Below, one piece after another: positions 1-6,695 of a DNA stretch of 8,807 bases. A model generated the notes under the pieces. The model did no database searches and was not told the origin of the DNA. It saw only the letters and a list, made by a program, of their open reading frames with translations. The position numbers and the translations under genes are program-made. Source of the DNA: Bacteroidota bacterium (GTDB lineage: Bacteria > Bacteroidota > Bacteroidia > Chitinophagales > LD1); assembly GCA_947457525.1 (NCBI GenBank), contig CANGXE010000043.1:1-8807 (forward strand), read 5' to 3'. The first letter of the stretch is position 1. The number at the start of each line of letters is the position of its first letter.

Positions 1-3000
1 CAAGTAGGTTTTCGTTGGGTAAACAATAGCGGTGGAGCAAGTAATATTTCATTCGGTATAGATGATATCATTGCCGTGGGTACTTATGACAACGTGACCA
101 ACCCGGTGAAAGTGAATATCAATTTGCTGATACCCACCACCGTTTGTCAAGGCAATTTTTTAACTATTGGTTATTCGCTCAGTCAGCCGCTTTGTGATGG
201 CACTTATCGTATTCAAATGAGCAATGCGACCGGCAGTTTTGCCAGCCCTATTGATGGTGGTGTGTTCAATATCAACGCTCCCGACACCGTTGGGTTTATT
301 GGCTTTCAAGTGCCCAACAATGTGCAAGGCAATTGTTTTCGCATTCGCATCAATCGCATCAGTCCCGAGCCTTTGATTATTGGCGACACGAGTATTTGTT
401 TCACCATCAACGATTGCCCTGAAACTATTTTCACCAACAATGCTCCGGTGATGGTTGATGCCGACACCACTTGTATCAAAAGTGTGATTGATGTCAAGTT
501 TAACTCTATAGGCGTTTTTGGTCCCGGCACACAAACCAACACGTATACCGCACAGTTATCAGATGCCAACGGCAGCTTCGCTAATCCATATACCCTCGGC
601 ACATTGGTGTCTGATGAAGCCTTCCCCGGCCCTCCGGGCAATGTGAGCGGATTGATTCCCGCCAACGTTCCACCGGGCTGTGGTTATTTCATCCGTGTGG
701 TCTCTAATTTTCCTGCGGCAGTCGGAAATGTGATTGGTCCGTTCTGTTTAACCCAGTGTGATGTTTTGACCAATAATACCCAAGACATTAAAGTTTGTCT
801 TAATGGATCAACTCCTTTCCCGGCAGATGCTAATATTCAAATTAAAATCAATGAATGGAACACCAATGCCAGCTACGACACTTGTAACGACTGGACGATT
901 GAGTTGAGGAGCATGATGGATTTTAGCCTAGTGAACAGCGGAGGATTGGGCGTGTATAAAGACAGTCTTGGCGGTTCGTTCTTCATTGACTTTCCCGTCT
1001 ACGAACAGCAGTTGGTGGCCTTGGGCATCAACCCTGGGGCTTACTACTTGCGCATCCTCAGCGATTGCTCTAACCTACCTTGGAACCAAACCGGCTCTGT
1101 TATTCGCATCACAATTGGCGCTCCGGACACGCTGCGTCCACGTATCATCTTAGCAGACACCGTGAGTTGTAATGTCGGTTTAGTAGGACTTACCGTCAAT
1201 CCGTTCAACAATCCACCTTCGAGTTATGAATGGGCTTCGAGCGGATTGAACAATGGCAATGCATTTGTTTGGCCTACCAATCCTTTGTTGGTCGACTTCA
1301 CGGGCGCGCCTTTGGGAGACTATATTTTCTATGTGCGTGAAATCAATTTTGGTTGCACAGGGTCTTTCTCCGACAAAGCCGTCTTAACGATTATCGGAAA
1401 TCCCAATGTCAACATCAGCGGACCGGTGCAAGTCTGTTTAGGCGACACTGTTACCTATAACGTAGGTTTCTTAAAAGAGACGTTTTATAACTGGGATGCT
1501 CCTCCGGGGGTCACCATTTTAGATGAATCCAACAGCCAAGTGACGATGATTTTCGACACGCTCGGCACCTTTACGATTTCTAATTTCTCGTTGAATGATT
1601 GTGGTGGTGACAGTGGCACCTACCAGGTGAAAGTAATCACGCTATACGAAGTAGAAGCCGGGGCCGATACCACATTATGTGCCGGTCAACCCTTGCGCCT
1701 CAACGCTCAAACCGATTTCTTAAACAAAGTTTTCTTGACCCAAGACACCGCCAAAGTCGGTCGCCAAGGAGCGATGTTTAATATCTATGCTAACGATGAT
1801 GTAATCATTGATTCAATTGCCGTCAAAGTGTTGCCTACGCCTCAACAAGTACAAGCAGAAATCTATGGCAAGAGTGGTACCTACAAAAACTTCGAGACCG
1901 ACTTCAATGCTTGGACACAGCTCGGCACTTACTTCAATTTCCCTGCCGCCACTAATGGCCTCACCGTCATTCCCATTCCGCTCAATCAGCCCATCAATAA
2001 AGGCGATACCTATGCGTTTTATGTGACCTCCATCAATCAAACTCCTGTCAACTTTGCCTATGGCAACGGCACGGGGGCACAAGAAACCGTTTTTAAAACC
2101 GATGGCATCATTGACTTTATTCAAGGTACGGTCAACAATTATCCTTTTGGCACCTTTGTGGCCAATGCGCCACGGGTGTTGAATGCTAGGATTTATTATT
2201 CTACCAAGTCGGGCTTGAAGTATAGCTGGAGCACCGGAGATACCACCGCCACACTTTTGTTTGCTCCACAGCAGTCGGGTATTTATTCTGTGGTAGTTTT
2301 CGACACGAGCGGTTGTAAGAACAAAGATTCACTTAACATTACCGTACTGCCATCACCGGCCGTTAATGCCGGACCGGACACTACCATTTGCCCCGACTTA
2401 GACTATTTGTTGCAAGGCAGTTCGTCAAGCACTGCTATCCTCTGGACACCAAGCAATGGACTATCTGCCACGGATATTCTACAACCAACGGCCACCATCA
2501 GTGCAGCTTCGGAATATGTTCTTTCTGCCACGGGCAGCAATGGATGTGTGAATAGCGACACTGTTCGTTTAGCGACCCACAGCCTGCCGTTAGTAGTGGT
2601 TGGCTCCGACACTGCACTTTGCATAGATGCCACTTATCAGTTTGCCGCTCAGACCGATGCACAAAGTTTTGTTTGGAGTCCCGTAGCAGGCTTAAGCGAT
2701 GCCACAGTGCTCAATCCGGTCTTTAGCGCTCCGCAAGGCAATACCTATACGCTGCTCGTCACCGACAGCCTCGGCTGCCAAGCCTCTGCCTCTGTGAAGA
2801 TAGACGTGGTGATCTGCGAAAGTTGGATTAAAGCTCCTGAAGCCTTCACACCTAACAGCGATGGGGTCAATGATTTTTTCACTGTTTTTGCTAAAAATAT
2901 TGCCGAATATCAAATCCGCATTTTCAATCGCTGGGGAGAGGTGGTTTATGAGTCAACCGATGAAAGTGAGTTGAATGTGCTCACCCGAGGATGGGACGGC

Positions 3001-3111
3001 ACCTACAAAGGCAAGCTACAAAGCTTAAACACTTTCGTCTATCAAATCATTGCTAAAGATGTAAACGGATTGAAGATAGAGAAAGCCGGTAACCTTACCT
3101 TGATACAATAG
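1..3111 (+). CDS. Giant multi-domain secreted surface protein with T9SS type B (gliding motility-associated) C-terminal sorting domain, 5'-partial
   Basis: The reading frame is open from base 1 with no stop, so the gene starts outside the window; the GTG at 76 is internal. 1036 codons are visible, ending at TAG 3109-3111. The first residues (FRWVNNSGG...FGIDDI) resemble the end of a MAM/lectin-like jelly-roll domain, whose typical ending is F-x-I/V-DDI. Then follow three related modules of about 105-120 residues, a run of PKD/Ig-like domains with paired cysteines (DTxxC...GC), an inserted roughly 165-residue module, and a C-terminal domain with FTPNSDGVND, IFNRWGEVVY and GWDGTYKG. That ending is diagnostic of the CHU_C/TIGR04131 type B sorting signal. 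By family knowledge, such proteins are exported to the periplasm, carried across the outer membrane by the type IX system and held at or released from the surface. Adhesion or matrix binding is likely, but the ligand is unknown. No catalytic domain is visible. The signal peptide would lie upstream of the window. Confidence 0.9.
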   Translation, partial: QVGFRWVNNSGGASNISFGIDDIIAVGTYDNVTNPVKVNINLLIPTTVCQGNFLTIGYSLSQPLCDGTYRIQMSNATGSFASPIDGGVFNINAPDTVGFIGFQVPNNVQGNCFRIRINRISPEPLIIGDTSICFTINDCPETIFTNNAPVMVDADTTCIKSVIDVKFNSIGVFGPGTQTNTYTAQLSDANGSFANPYTLGTLVSDEAFPGPPGNVSGLIPANVPPGCGYFIRVVSNFPAAVGNVIGPFCLTQCDVLTNNTQDIKVCLNGSTPFPADANIQIKINEWNTNASYDTCNDWTIELRSMMDFSLVNSGGLGVYKDSLGGSFFIDFPVYEQQLVALGINPGAYYLRILSDCSNLPWNQTGSVIRITIGAPDTLRPRIILADTVSCNVGLVGLTVNPFNNPPSSYEWASSGLNNGNAFVWPTNPLLVDFTGAPLGDYIFYVREINFGCTGSFSDKAVLTIIGNPNVNISGPVQVCLGDTVTYNVGFLKETFYNWDAPPGVTILDESNSQVTMIFDTLGTFTISNFSLNDCGGDSGTYQVKVITLYEVEAGADTTLCAGQPLRLNAQTDFLNKVFLTQDTAKVGRQGAMFNIYANDDVIIDSIAVKVLPTPQQVQAEIYGKSGTYKNFETDFNAWTQLGTYFNFPAATNGLTVIPIPLNQPINKGDTYAFYVTSINQTPVNFAYGNGTGAQETVFKTDGIIDFIQGTVNNYPFGTFVANAPRVLNARIYYSTKSGLKYSWSTGDTTATLLFAPQQSGIYSVVVFDTSGCKNKDSLNITVLPSPAVNAGPDTTICPDLDYLLQGSSSSTAILWTPSNGLSATDILQPTATISAASEYVLSATGSNGCVNSDTVRLATHSLPLVVVGSDTALCIDATYQFAAQTDAQSFVWSPVAGLSDATVLNPVFSAPQGNTYTLLVTDSLGCQASASVKIDVVICESWIKAPEAFTPNSDGVNDFFTVFAKNIAEYQIRIFNRWGEVVYESTDESELNVLTRGWDGTYKGKLQSLNTFVYQIIAKDVNGLKIEKAGNLTLIQ
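106..1125 (+). repeat. Three degenerate Ig-like modules in the surface protein
   Basis: Protein-level repeat units lie at about 106-417, 421-759 and 760-1125. The first two share the pattern (R/T)-x-Q-(M/L)-S-(N/D)-A-x-G-S-F-A-(S/N)-P, then a (V/I)PxxVxxGC(G)YF-type segment, a (R)I/VRV/I strand and a cysteine pair near the end (ICFTINDC; FCLTQC). The third is more diverged and longer but keeps the G-x-YYLRI-x-SDC ending. The DNA is not obviously repeated, so the duplications are old. The QLSDAxGSFxxP module recurs in many Bacteroidota T9SS cargo proteins. It is probably a beta-sandwich spacer or adhesion unit; no binding site can be named from sequence. Confidence 0.6.
1645..2811 (+). repeat. 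Three PKD/Ig-like domains with DTxxC...GC signature, the first split by an insertion
   Basis: Three domains begin with AGADTTLC (cysteine codon 1678-1680), AGPDTTIC (cysteine codon 2389-2391) and VGSDTALC (about 2602-2622). Each ends with a (S/N/L)GC cysteine, DTSGC, SNGC and SLGC respectively. The second and third are close to 77 residues each. The first has the same start and the same ending (YSWSTGDTTATLLF...SGIYSVVVFDTSGC) but the halves are separated by about 165 residues. The spacing suggests one disulfide per domain. This is the usual stalk that precedes a type B sorting domain. Confidence 0.7.
1711..2215 (+). other. Module nested inside an Ig-like domain of the surface protein
   Basis: Between the B-strand-like segment QPLRLNAQT and the C-strand-like YSWSTGDTT lies a self-contained stretch. 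It begins near KVGRQGAMFNIYANDDVIID and ends near APRVLNARIYY. The order of its motifs (G-AMF-I, D-I-IDS, EIYGKSGTY, FETDFNAWTQLG, INKGDTYAFYVTS, YGNGTGAQ, YPFG) matches a module I recall from many secreted Bacteroidota proteins, where it usually stands alone between other domains. Its beta-rich composition and lack of cysteines set it apart from the flanking Ig-like halves, which hold the cysteine pair. Function is unknown. Confidence 0.55.
2827..3108 (+). other. Type B T9SS C-terminal sorting domain (CHU_C / gliding motility-associated)
   Basis: About 94 residues to the stop codon contain the family landmarks in order: AFTPNSDGVNDFF (from 2842), a Y-x-IRIFNRWGEVVYES strand pair, GWDGTYKGK, and a final FVYQIIAKDVNG...GNLTLIQ strand. 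In characterised Bacteroidota, type B sorting domains direct secretion through the type IX system, often with help from a PorP/SprF-like partner. No sprF/porP-like gene lies directly downstream here; the next gene is nhaA. Confidence 0.92.
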
Positions 3112-3519
3112 CTCGCTTTATCTGACCGGAAGCAGGCTACAAATCCTTAATGATAATTGGCATATTCTGATTAGTGTGGCAGTATATTTTCAACCTATCC
3201 TAGTAAAGAGGACGCTTACAATAAAAGTCTACCTTATATTTGGTCATCAGCTTGATGTATACGAACGTCAATAGGCAGTTGCACCAAATCAAAGCATCAT
3301 TCCTCCACTCCTAACCTAAACCTTTAGCACGCTACATACATTTGTCAGAGTGCAGTAGGTAATCAGCTTTCAACACATCTTTTTCATAAGCCTACTCATG
3401 CACAAGCCAAATCTCCTCTTGGAGTGGCGATGAAACACTACTCCTCTCTCCCCTTTTCCCTCATTTACTATATTCGCACCACCGCAGCAGTCCGCGGCAG
3501 CAAAATCACAGTAGAGAGC
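3112..3519. other. Roughly 400-base non-coding gap between the surface-protein gene and nhaA
   Basis: No gene-like ORF and no RNA gene is recognisable here. The in-frame GTG at 3424 and ATG at 3430 upstream of nhaA would add 30-32 residues unlike any NhaA N-terminus, so 3424-3519 is treated as leader. Perfect TAnnTTTG octamers occur at 3235-3242 and 3337-3344, and a one-mismatch version at 3469-3476; none has a TTTG at the -33 spacing. No strong GC-rich hairpin with a T-run follows the stop at 3111, so I cannot point to a terminator for the surface-protein gene. Confidence 0.5.
3337..3344 (+). promoter_or_regulatory. Candidate -7 element upstream of nhaA
   Basis: TACATTTG matches the Bacteroidota -7 consensus TAnnTTTG exactly, and the same octamer precedes sufB. 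It would give a leader of about 170 bases before the preferred nhaA start. No TTTG lies 19-21 bases upstream, so the call rests on one short element in fairly AT-rich DNA. TATATTTG at 3235-3242 and TATATTCG at 3469-3476 are competing candidates. Confidence 0.25.
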
Positions 3520-4845
3520 ATGAAGAAAAGTCCGGTAGATAAATGGGTCGTTAACCCCATTCAGCGTTTCATCAATAACAGCACCACGAGCGGCATTGTC
3601 CTATTCGTTTCTGCTCTTTTAGCCGTCATCATCGCCAACTCGCCTTGGAGCGAGGCCTACCATCACTTTTGGCACCGTTCCTTCTCCATCGGCTTCGAAG
3701 ACTTCATGCTCACCAAAGACCTTCACCATTGGATCAATGACGGCCTCATGGCCATCTTCTTCTTTGTCGTAGGCCTCGAGCTCAAACGCGAAATCATAGC
3801 CGGAGAACTCCGCGAACCCAAGAAAGCCGCCATGCCCATCATCGCTGCCATTGGCGGCATGGTGTTCCCTGCGCTCATCTATCACTTCTTCAACCCAATC
3901 GGCCCCACCGCCCACGGTTGGGGAATACCCATGGCTACAGACATCGCCTTTGCCTTAGGCGTACTTTACCTCTTAGGCGACCGTGTGCCGCTGTCCTTGA
4001 AAGTCTTTCTCACTGCCCTCGCCATTGTAGATGATATTGGTGCAGTATTGGTCATTGCCTTTTTCTACACTTCAGACATCAACCTCATTAGCTTAGGCTT
4101 CGGTGCGGGTTTTTTATTACTATTGATGGCATCTAACATGATGGGCGTTCGCAGCATCATCTACTATGCTATCATTGGCATTGGAGGATTGTGGCTAGCC
4201 TTTTTAATGTCAGGGGTACACGCCACCATCGCAGCGGTATTAGCCGCCATGACTATCCCTGCCGATGTCAAAGTAGAAGACAAAGACTACATCGAAAAAC
4301 TCAACCAACTCTTACAAAGATTTAAGCAATCCACTCCAAGCAGCAGTAAAACCGTCACCAGCGACCAGCTCCACATCCTCACCGAAATACGTATGTACTC
4401 CAAAGAAGCGCTCACTCCGCTTCAACTTCTTGAACATAGTATGCACCCTTTCGTAGCCTTCATTGTCATGCCCATCTTTGCCTTCAGCAATGCAGGCGTT
4501 ACGATATCCGGTGATATCATTCATGAAATCTCGAGCTCTGTTTTCTTAGGCACATTCTTTGGCTTAACCATCGGAAAAGTAATCGGAGTGTTTGGCACCA
4601 TGTATGTGTTACGAAAACTAAAGATTATCGAATGGCCAAGCGATATCAACAATACCTTTATGCTAGGTGCAGGATTTGTAGCGGCTATTGGTTTCACCAT
4701 GTCGCTCTTCGTCAGCAACCTTTCCTTCAAAGAACAGATATACATTGATGAAGCGAAAATGGGCATCCTCTTTGCATCTGTCACTGCGAGCATCATTGGT
4801 TATTTGATCATCCGCTATGCGGCTTCTAAAGTACCTAAAACGTAA
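3520..4845 (+). CDS. nhaA: Na+/H+ antiporter NhaA
   Basis: Inner-membrane electrogenic antiporter that expels Na+ (or Li+) in exchange for protons, for pH and sodium homeostasis. From the ATG at 3520 the protein has 441 residues; E. coli NhaA has 388. The key residues are visible: D141 in MATDIAFALG and D171-D172 in IVDDIGAV, with the same 30-residue spacing as E. coli D133 and D163-D164, and K353 in TIGKVIGVFG matching K300. Many hydrophobic helices fit the 12-helix fold. The extra length is mainly a hydrophilic insertion of about 45 residues (roughly 254-300) before LEHSMHPFVAF. I chose 3520 because the protein then begins MKKSPVDKW...NSTTSGIVLF, aligning with the E. coli N-terminus. The longer form from GTG 3424 would add 32 residues of unrelated sequence. 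The next gene starts 18 bases downstream in the same direction. Confidence 0.96.
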   Translation: MKKSPVDKWVVNPIQRFINNSTTSGIVLFVSALLAVIIANSPWSEAYHHFWHRSFSIGFEDFMLTKDLHHWINDGLMAIFFFVVGLELKREIIAGELREPKKAAMPIIAAIGGMVFPALIYHFFNPIGPTAHGWGIPMATDIAFALGVLYLLGDRVPLSLKVFLTALAIVDDIGAVLVIAFFYTSDINLISLGFGAGFLLLLMASNMMGVRSIIYYAIIGIGGLWLAFLMSGVHATIAAVLAAMTIPADVKVEDKDYIEKLNQLLQRFKQSTPSSSKTVTSDQLHILTEIRMYSKEALTPLQLLEHSMHPFVAFIVMPIFAFSNAGVTISGDIIHEISSSVFLGTFFGLTIGKVIGVFGTMYVLRKLKIIEWPSDINNTFMLGAGFVAAIGFTMSLFVSNLSFKEQIYIDEAKMGILFASVTASIIGYLIIRYAASKVPKT

Positions 4846-4863
4846 CATCACCTTAGCTTAATC

Positions 4864-5436
4864 ATGGAAAAAGTAGTTGTAGAGGAACAAACCTTTGAAA
4901 AGTTAGATATTACTACTCATCCATTGGCTTTCGGCAAATATGAACAGTGCCACTTCCGTCACTGCAACTTCGCCAACGCCAACCTTTTGGGTTTTCATTT
5001 CACAGATTGCACCTTTTCAAATTGCAACTTTAGTCTCGCCAACACCAGCCAAACGGTTTTTAGTGAAGTAAAATTTAAGGATTGTAAACTGTTGGGGCTG
5101 CACTTTGATTATTGCAAAGAATATCCTTTCTCCGTGACCTTTGAGAATTGCCTCCTCAACCTGAGTTGCTTCTATCAACGCAAGTTAAAGAAAACGAAGT
5201 TCATCAATTGCAGTCTACAAGAAGTAGATTTCACCGAAGCCGATTTAAGCCATGTAGTGTTTGAAGATTGCAATTTACTCCAAGCCACTTTCGATCGTAC
5301 TAACTTAGAGGGGACAGACTTTCGCACCGCAGTAAACTACCACCTCGACCCTGAGAAAAACAAATTGAAGAAAACGAAATTTTCTGCGGTTGGAGCTATG
5401 GGTCTGCTTAGCAAATATGATATTGAAATAGAGTAA
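4864..5436 (+). CDS. Pentapeptide-repeat protein (Qnr/McbG-like right-handed beta-helix)
   Basis: The 190-residue protein consists mostly of A/C-(D/N/x)-(L/F)-x-x pentapeptides in two runs, about 29-82 and 91-155. They are separated by a loop at CKEYPFS, and many turns have cysteine or alanine at the inward i-2 position. This predicts a right-handed quadrilateral beta-helix. The C-terminus (DPEKNKLKKTKFSAVGAMGLLSKYDIEI) resembles the tail of McbG/Qnr-type proteins, which end in a LL-x-(K/R)-x-x-I segment used for dimerisation. Family members mimic DNA and protect gyrase and topoisomerase IV, but many have no known role. No signal peptide is visible, so it is probably cytoplasmic. The gene follows nhaA by 18 bases, suggesting co-transcription. 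Its stop is 3 bases from the convergent purM stop. Gyrase protection is an inference only. Confidence 0.9.
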   Translation: MEKVVVEEQTFEKLDITTHPLAFGKYEQCHFRHCNFANANLLGFHFTDCTFSNCNFSLANTSQTVFSEVKFKDCKLLGLHFDYCKEYPFSVTFENCLLNLSCFYQRKLKKTKFINCSLQEVDFTEADLSHVVFEDCNLLQATFDRTNLEGTDFRTAVNYHLDPEKNKLKKTKFSAVGAMGLLSKYDIEIE

Positions 5437-5439
5437 TCA

Positions 5440-6603
5440 TTAAGAATATAAAAACTCACCGTGCTCACTTTGAATAAGCACCTCAGCTTTTTCGGCAGCT
5501 CCTACTCTACCAATCACTTGCGCATCAATACCAAATGAATTAGCAATGGAAATAATCTCCGAAGCATGTTGTTCATCCACATAGATTTCTAAACGAGTAC
5601 CGCAGTTCAACACTTTATACATTTCACGCCAATCGGTTTTTGACTCTTTTTGTATCAATTGAAAAAGTGGAGGAACGGGCAGTAAGTTATCTTTCACTAT
5701 CCGAAGACCATCAATGTAGTGTAACACTTTAGTTTGTGCACCACCGGTGCAATTCACTACACCGTTAATTTTACCATGCAATCGTTCAATCACTCGTTTA
5801 AGCACCGGAGTGTAAGTACGTGTAGGCGAAAGCAAGGCTTGACCTATCGTCAGTGGAGTGCCTTCCAACTTATCCGTCAATAATTTTGACCCGCAATAAA
5901 CCAAAGACGCATCAACTGCGGCATCATAAGTTTCGGGATATTTCTCAGCATAAACCTTAGATAAAACATCATGTCGAGCAGAAGTCAATCCGTTGCTACT
6001 TATCCCGCTGTTATATTGGTCTTCATAAGTAGCTTGACCATACGAAGCCAAGCCTAAAATCACATTGCCGGGCTTGATGTTCTCCGTCAAAATCAAGTTG
6101 CTTCGTTTCATGCGAACGGTCATGGTAGCGTCTACAGTAGTCGTGCGTACACAGTCACCTAAGTCGGCAGTTTCGCCTCCCATTTGATGAATGTTTACGC
6201 CATGCGCCTTGAGGCGTTCCATAAAATTTTTACTGCCTTTTATAATCTCGGCAATCACCTCTCCGGTAATCAGGTGTTTATTTCGATTGATGATAGAGGT
6301 GTATAAAAAATTATCAACGGCTCCGATACACAACAGATCATCCAAGTTCATCACCATCGCATCAATAGCAATGCCTTGCCACACCGAAATATCCCCAGTT
6401 TCCTTCCAATACAAATAAGCAAGAATAGATTTCGTGCCGCTACCATCGCTACTCATCACATTGCAATAGGCTTCATCGTTACCCAAATAATCGGGATAGA
6501 TTTTGCAAAATGCTTTGGGATACAAGCCGTGGTATAAATCTTTTACGGCTGCATGCACCTCTTCTTTTCCCGCACTTACTCCTCTCTGTTCATATTTTTC
6601 CAT
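5440..6603 (-). CDS. purM: Phosphoribosylformylglycinamidine cyclo-ligase (AIR synthase), Bacteroidota-type
   Basis: Catalyses ATP-dependent closure of FGAM to 5-aminoimidazole ribonucleotide, the fifth step of de novo purine synthesis, in the cytosol. The 387-residue protein has the AIR-synthase landmarks in order: DGSGTK (53-58, canonical DGVGTK), MNLDDLLCIGA (85-95, canonical VNDL-x-x-GA), GGETA (142-146), GLASYGQ...SSNGLTSARHDV (canonical GL-x-S-x-G-x-HSNG), LSPTRTY (258-264), CTGGAQTKVL (285-294) and MYKVLNCG (328-335). It is about 40 residues longer than E. coli PurM (345) and diverges after GGETA, which lacks the usual MPGMY; both fit the form I know from Bacteroidota. Start ATG 6603 gives the expected MxxYxQRGVSAxKE N-terminus. 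It stands alone on the minus strand; no other pur gene is in the window. Confidence 0.94.
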   Translation of the reverse strand: MEKYEQRGVSAGKEEVHAAVKDLYHGLYPKAFCKIYPDYLGNDEAYCNVMSSDGSGTKSILAYLYWKETGDISVWQGIAIDAMVMNLDDLLCIGAVDNFLYTSIINRNKHLITGEVIAEIIKGSKNFMERLKAHGVNIHQMGGETADLGDCVRTTTVDATMTVRMKRSNLILTENIKPGNVILGLASYGQATYEDQYNSGISSNGLTSARHDVLSKVYAEKYPETYDAAVDASLVYCGSKLLTDKLEGTPLTIGQALLSPTRTYTPVLKRVIERLHGKINGVVNCTGGAQTKVLHYIDGLRIVKDNLLPVPPLFQLIQKESKTDWREMYKVLNCGTRLEIYVDEQHASEIISIANSFGIDAQVIGRVGAAEKAEVLIQSEHGEFLYS

Positions 6604-6667
6604 AGCAACGATTGATGGGCGAAAAATAGCAATTCTCCACTATTCGTCCATCCAAGAATTATGCGGA

Positions 6668-6678
6668 TATTGTCAATA
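6668..6678. promoter_or_regulatory. Small inverted repeat in the purM-rrf2 divergent region
   Basis: TATTG-T-CAATA is a perfect inverted repeat with 5-base arms, centred 23 bases upstream of the Rrf2 start codon in a 92-base divergent promoter region. Rrf2 proteins often autoregulate by binding dyad sites near their own promoter, so this is a reasonable operator candidate. The arms are short and AT-rich, and chance occurrence is quite possible. It does not clearly match the dyads upstream of sufB. Confidence 0.2.
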
Positions 6679-6695
6679 AAAACTATTTTCGAAGA

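Noticed and set aside
160..665. Minus-strand open frames inside the surface-protein gene
   Set aside because: They are out-of-frame shadows of a clearly coding plus-strand gene and their translations have no recognisable family features.
3405..3426. Small hairpin CTCC-TCTT-GGAG, with outer CCA/TGG, upstream of nhaA
   Set aside because: Only four contiguous base pairs and no T-run or conserved leader context; likely chance.
3398..3433. 11-codon ORF (MHKPNLLLEWR) whose stop overlaps the ATG at 3430
   Set aside because: Too short, without attenuator-like codon runs or a following terminator hairpin, and the real nhaA start is most likely 90 bases further on.
3424..3519. N-terminal extension of nhaA from GTG 3424 or ATG 3430
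   Set aside because: The added residues do not resemble any NhaA N-terminus, and a promoter-like element lies within it; the ATG at 3520 gives the family-typical beginning.
6621..6628. TATTTTTC on the minus strand as a purM -7 element
   Set aside because: The final G of TAnnTTTG is missing and no TTTG lies at the right spacing; A/T runs make such matches common.
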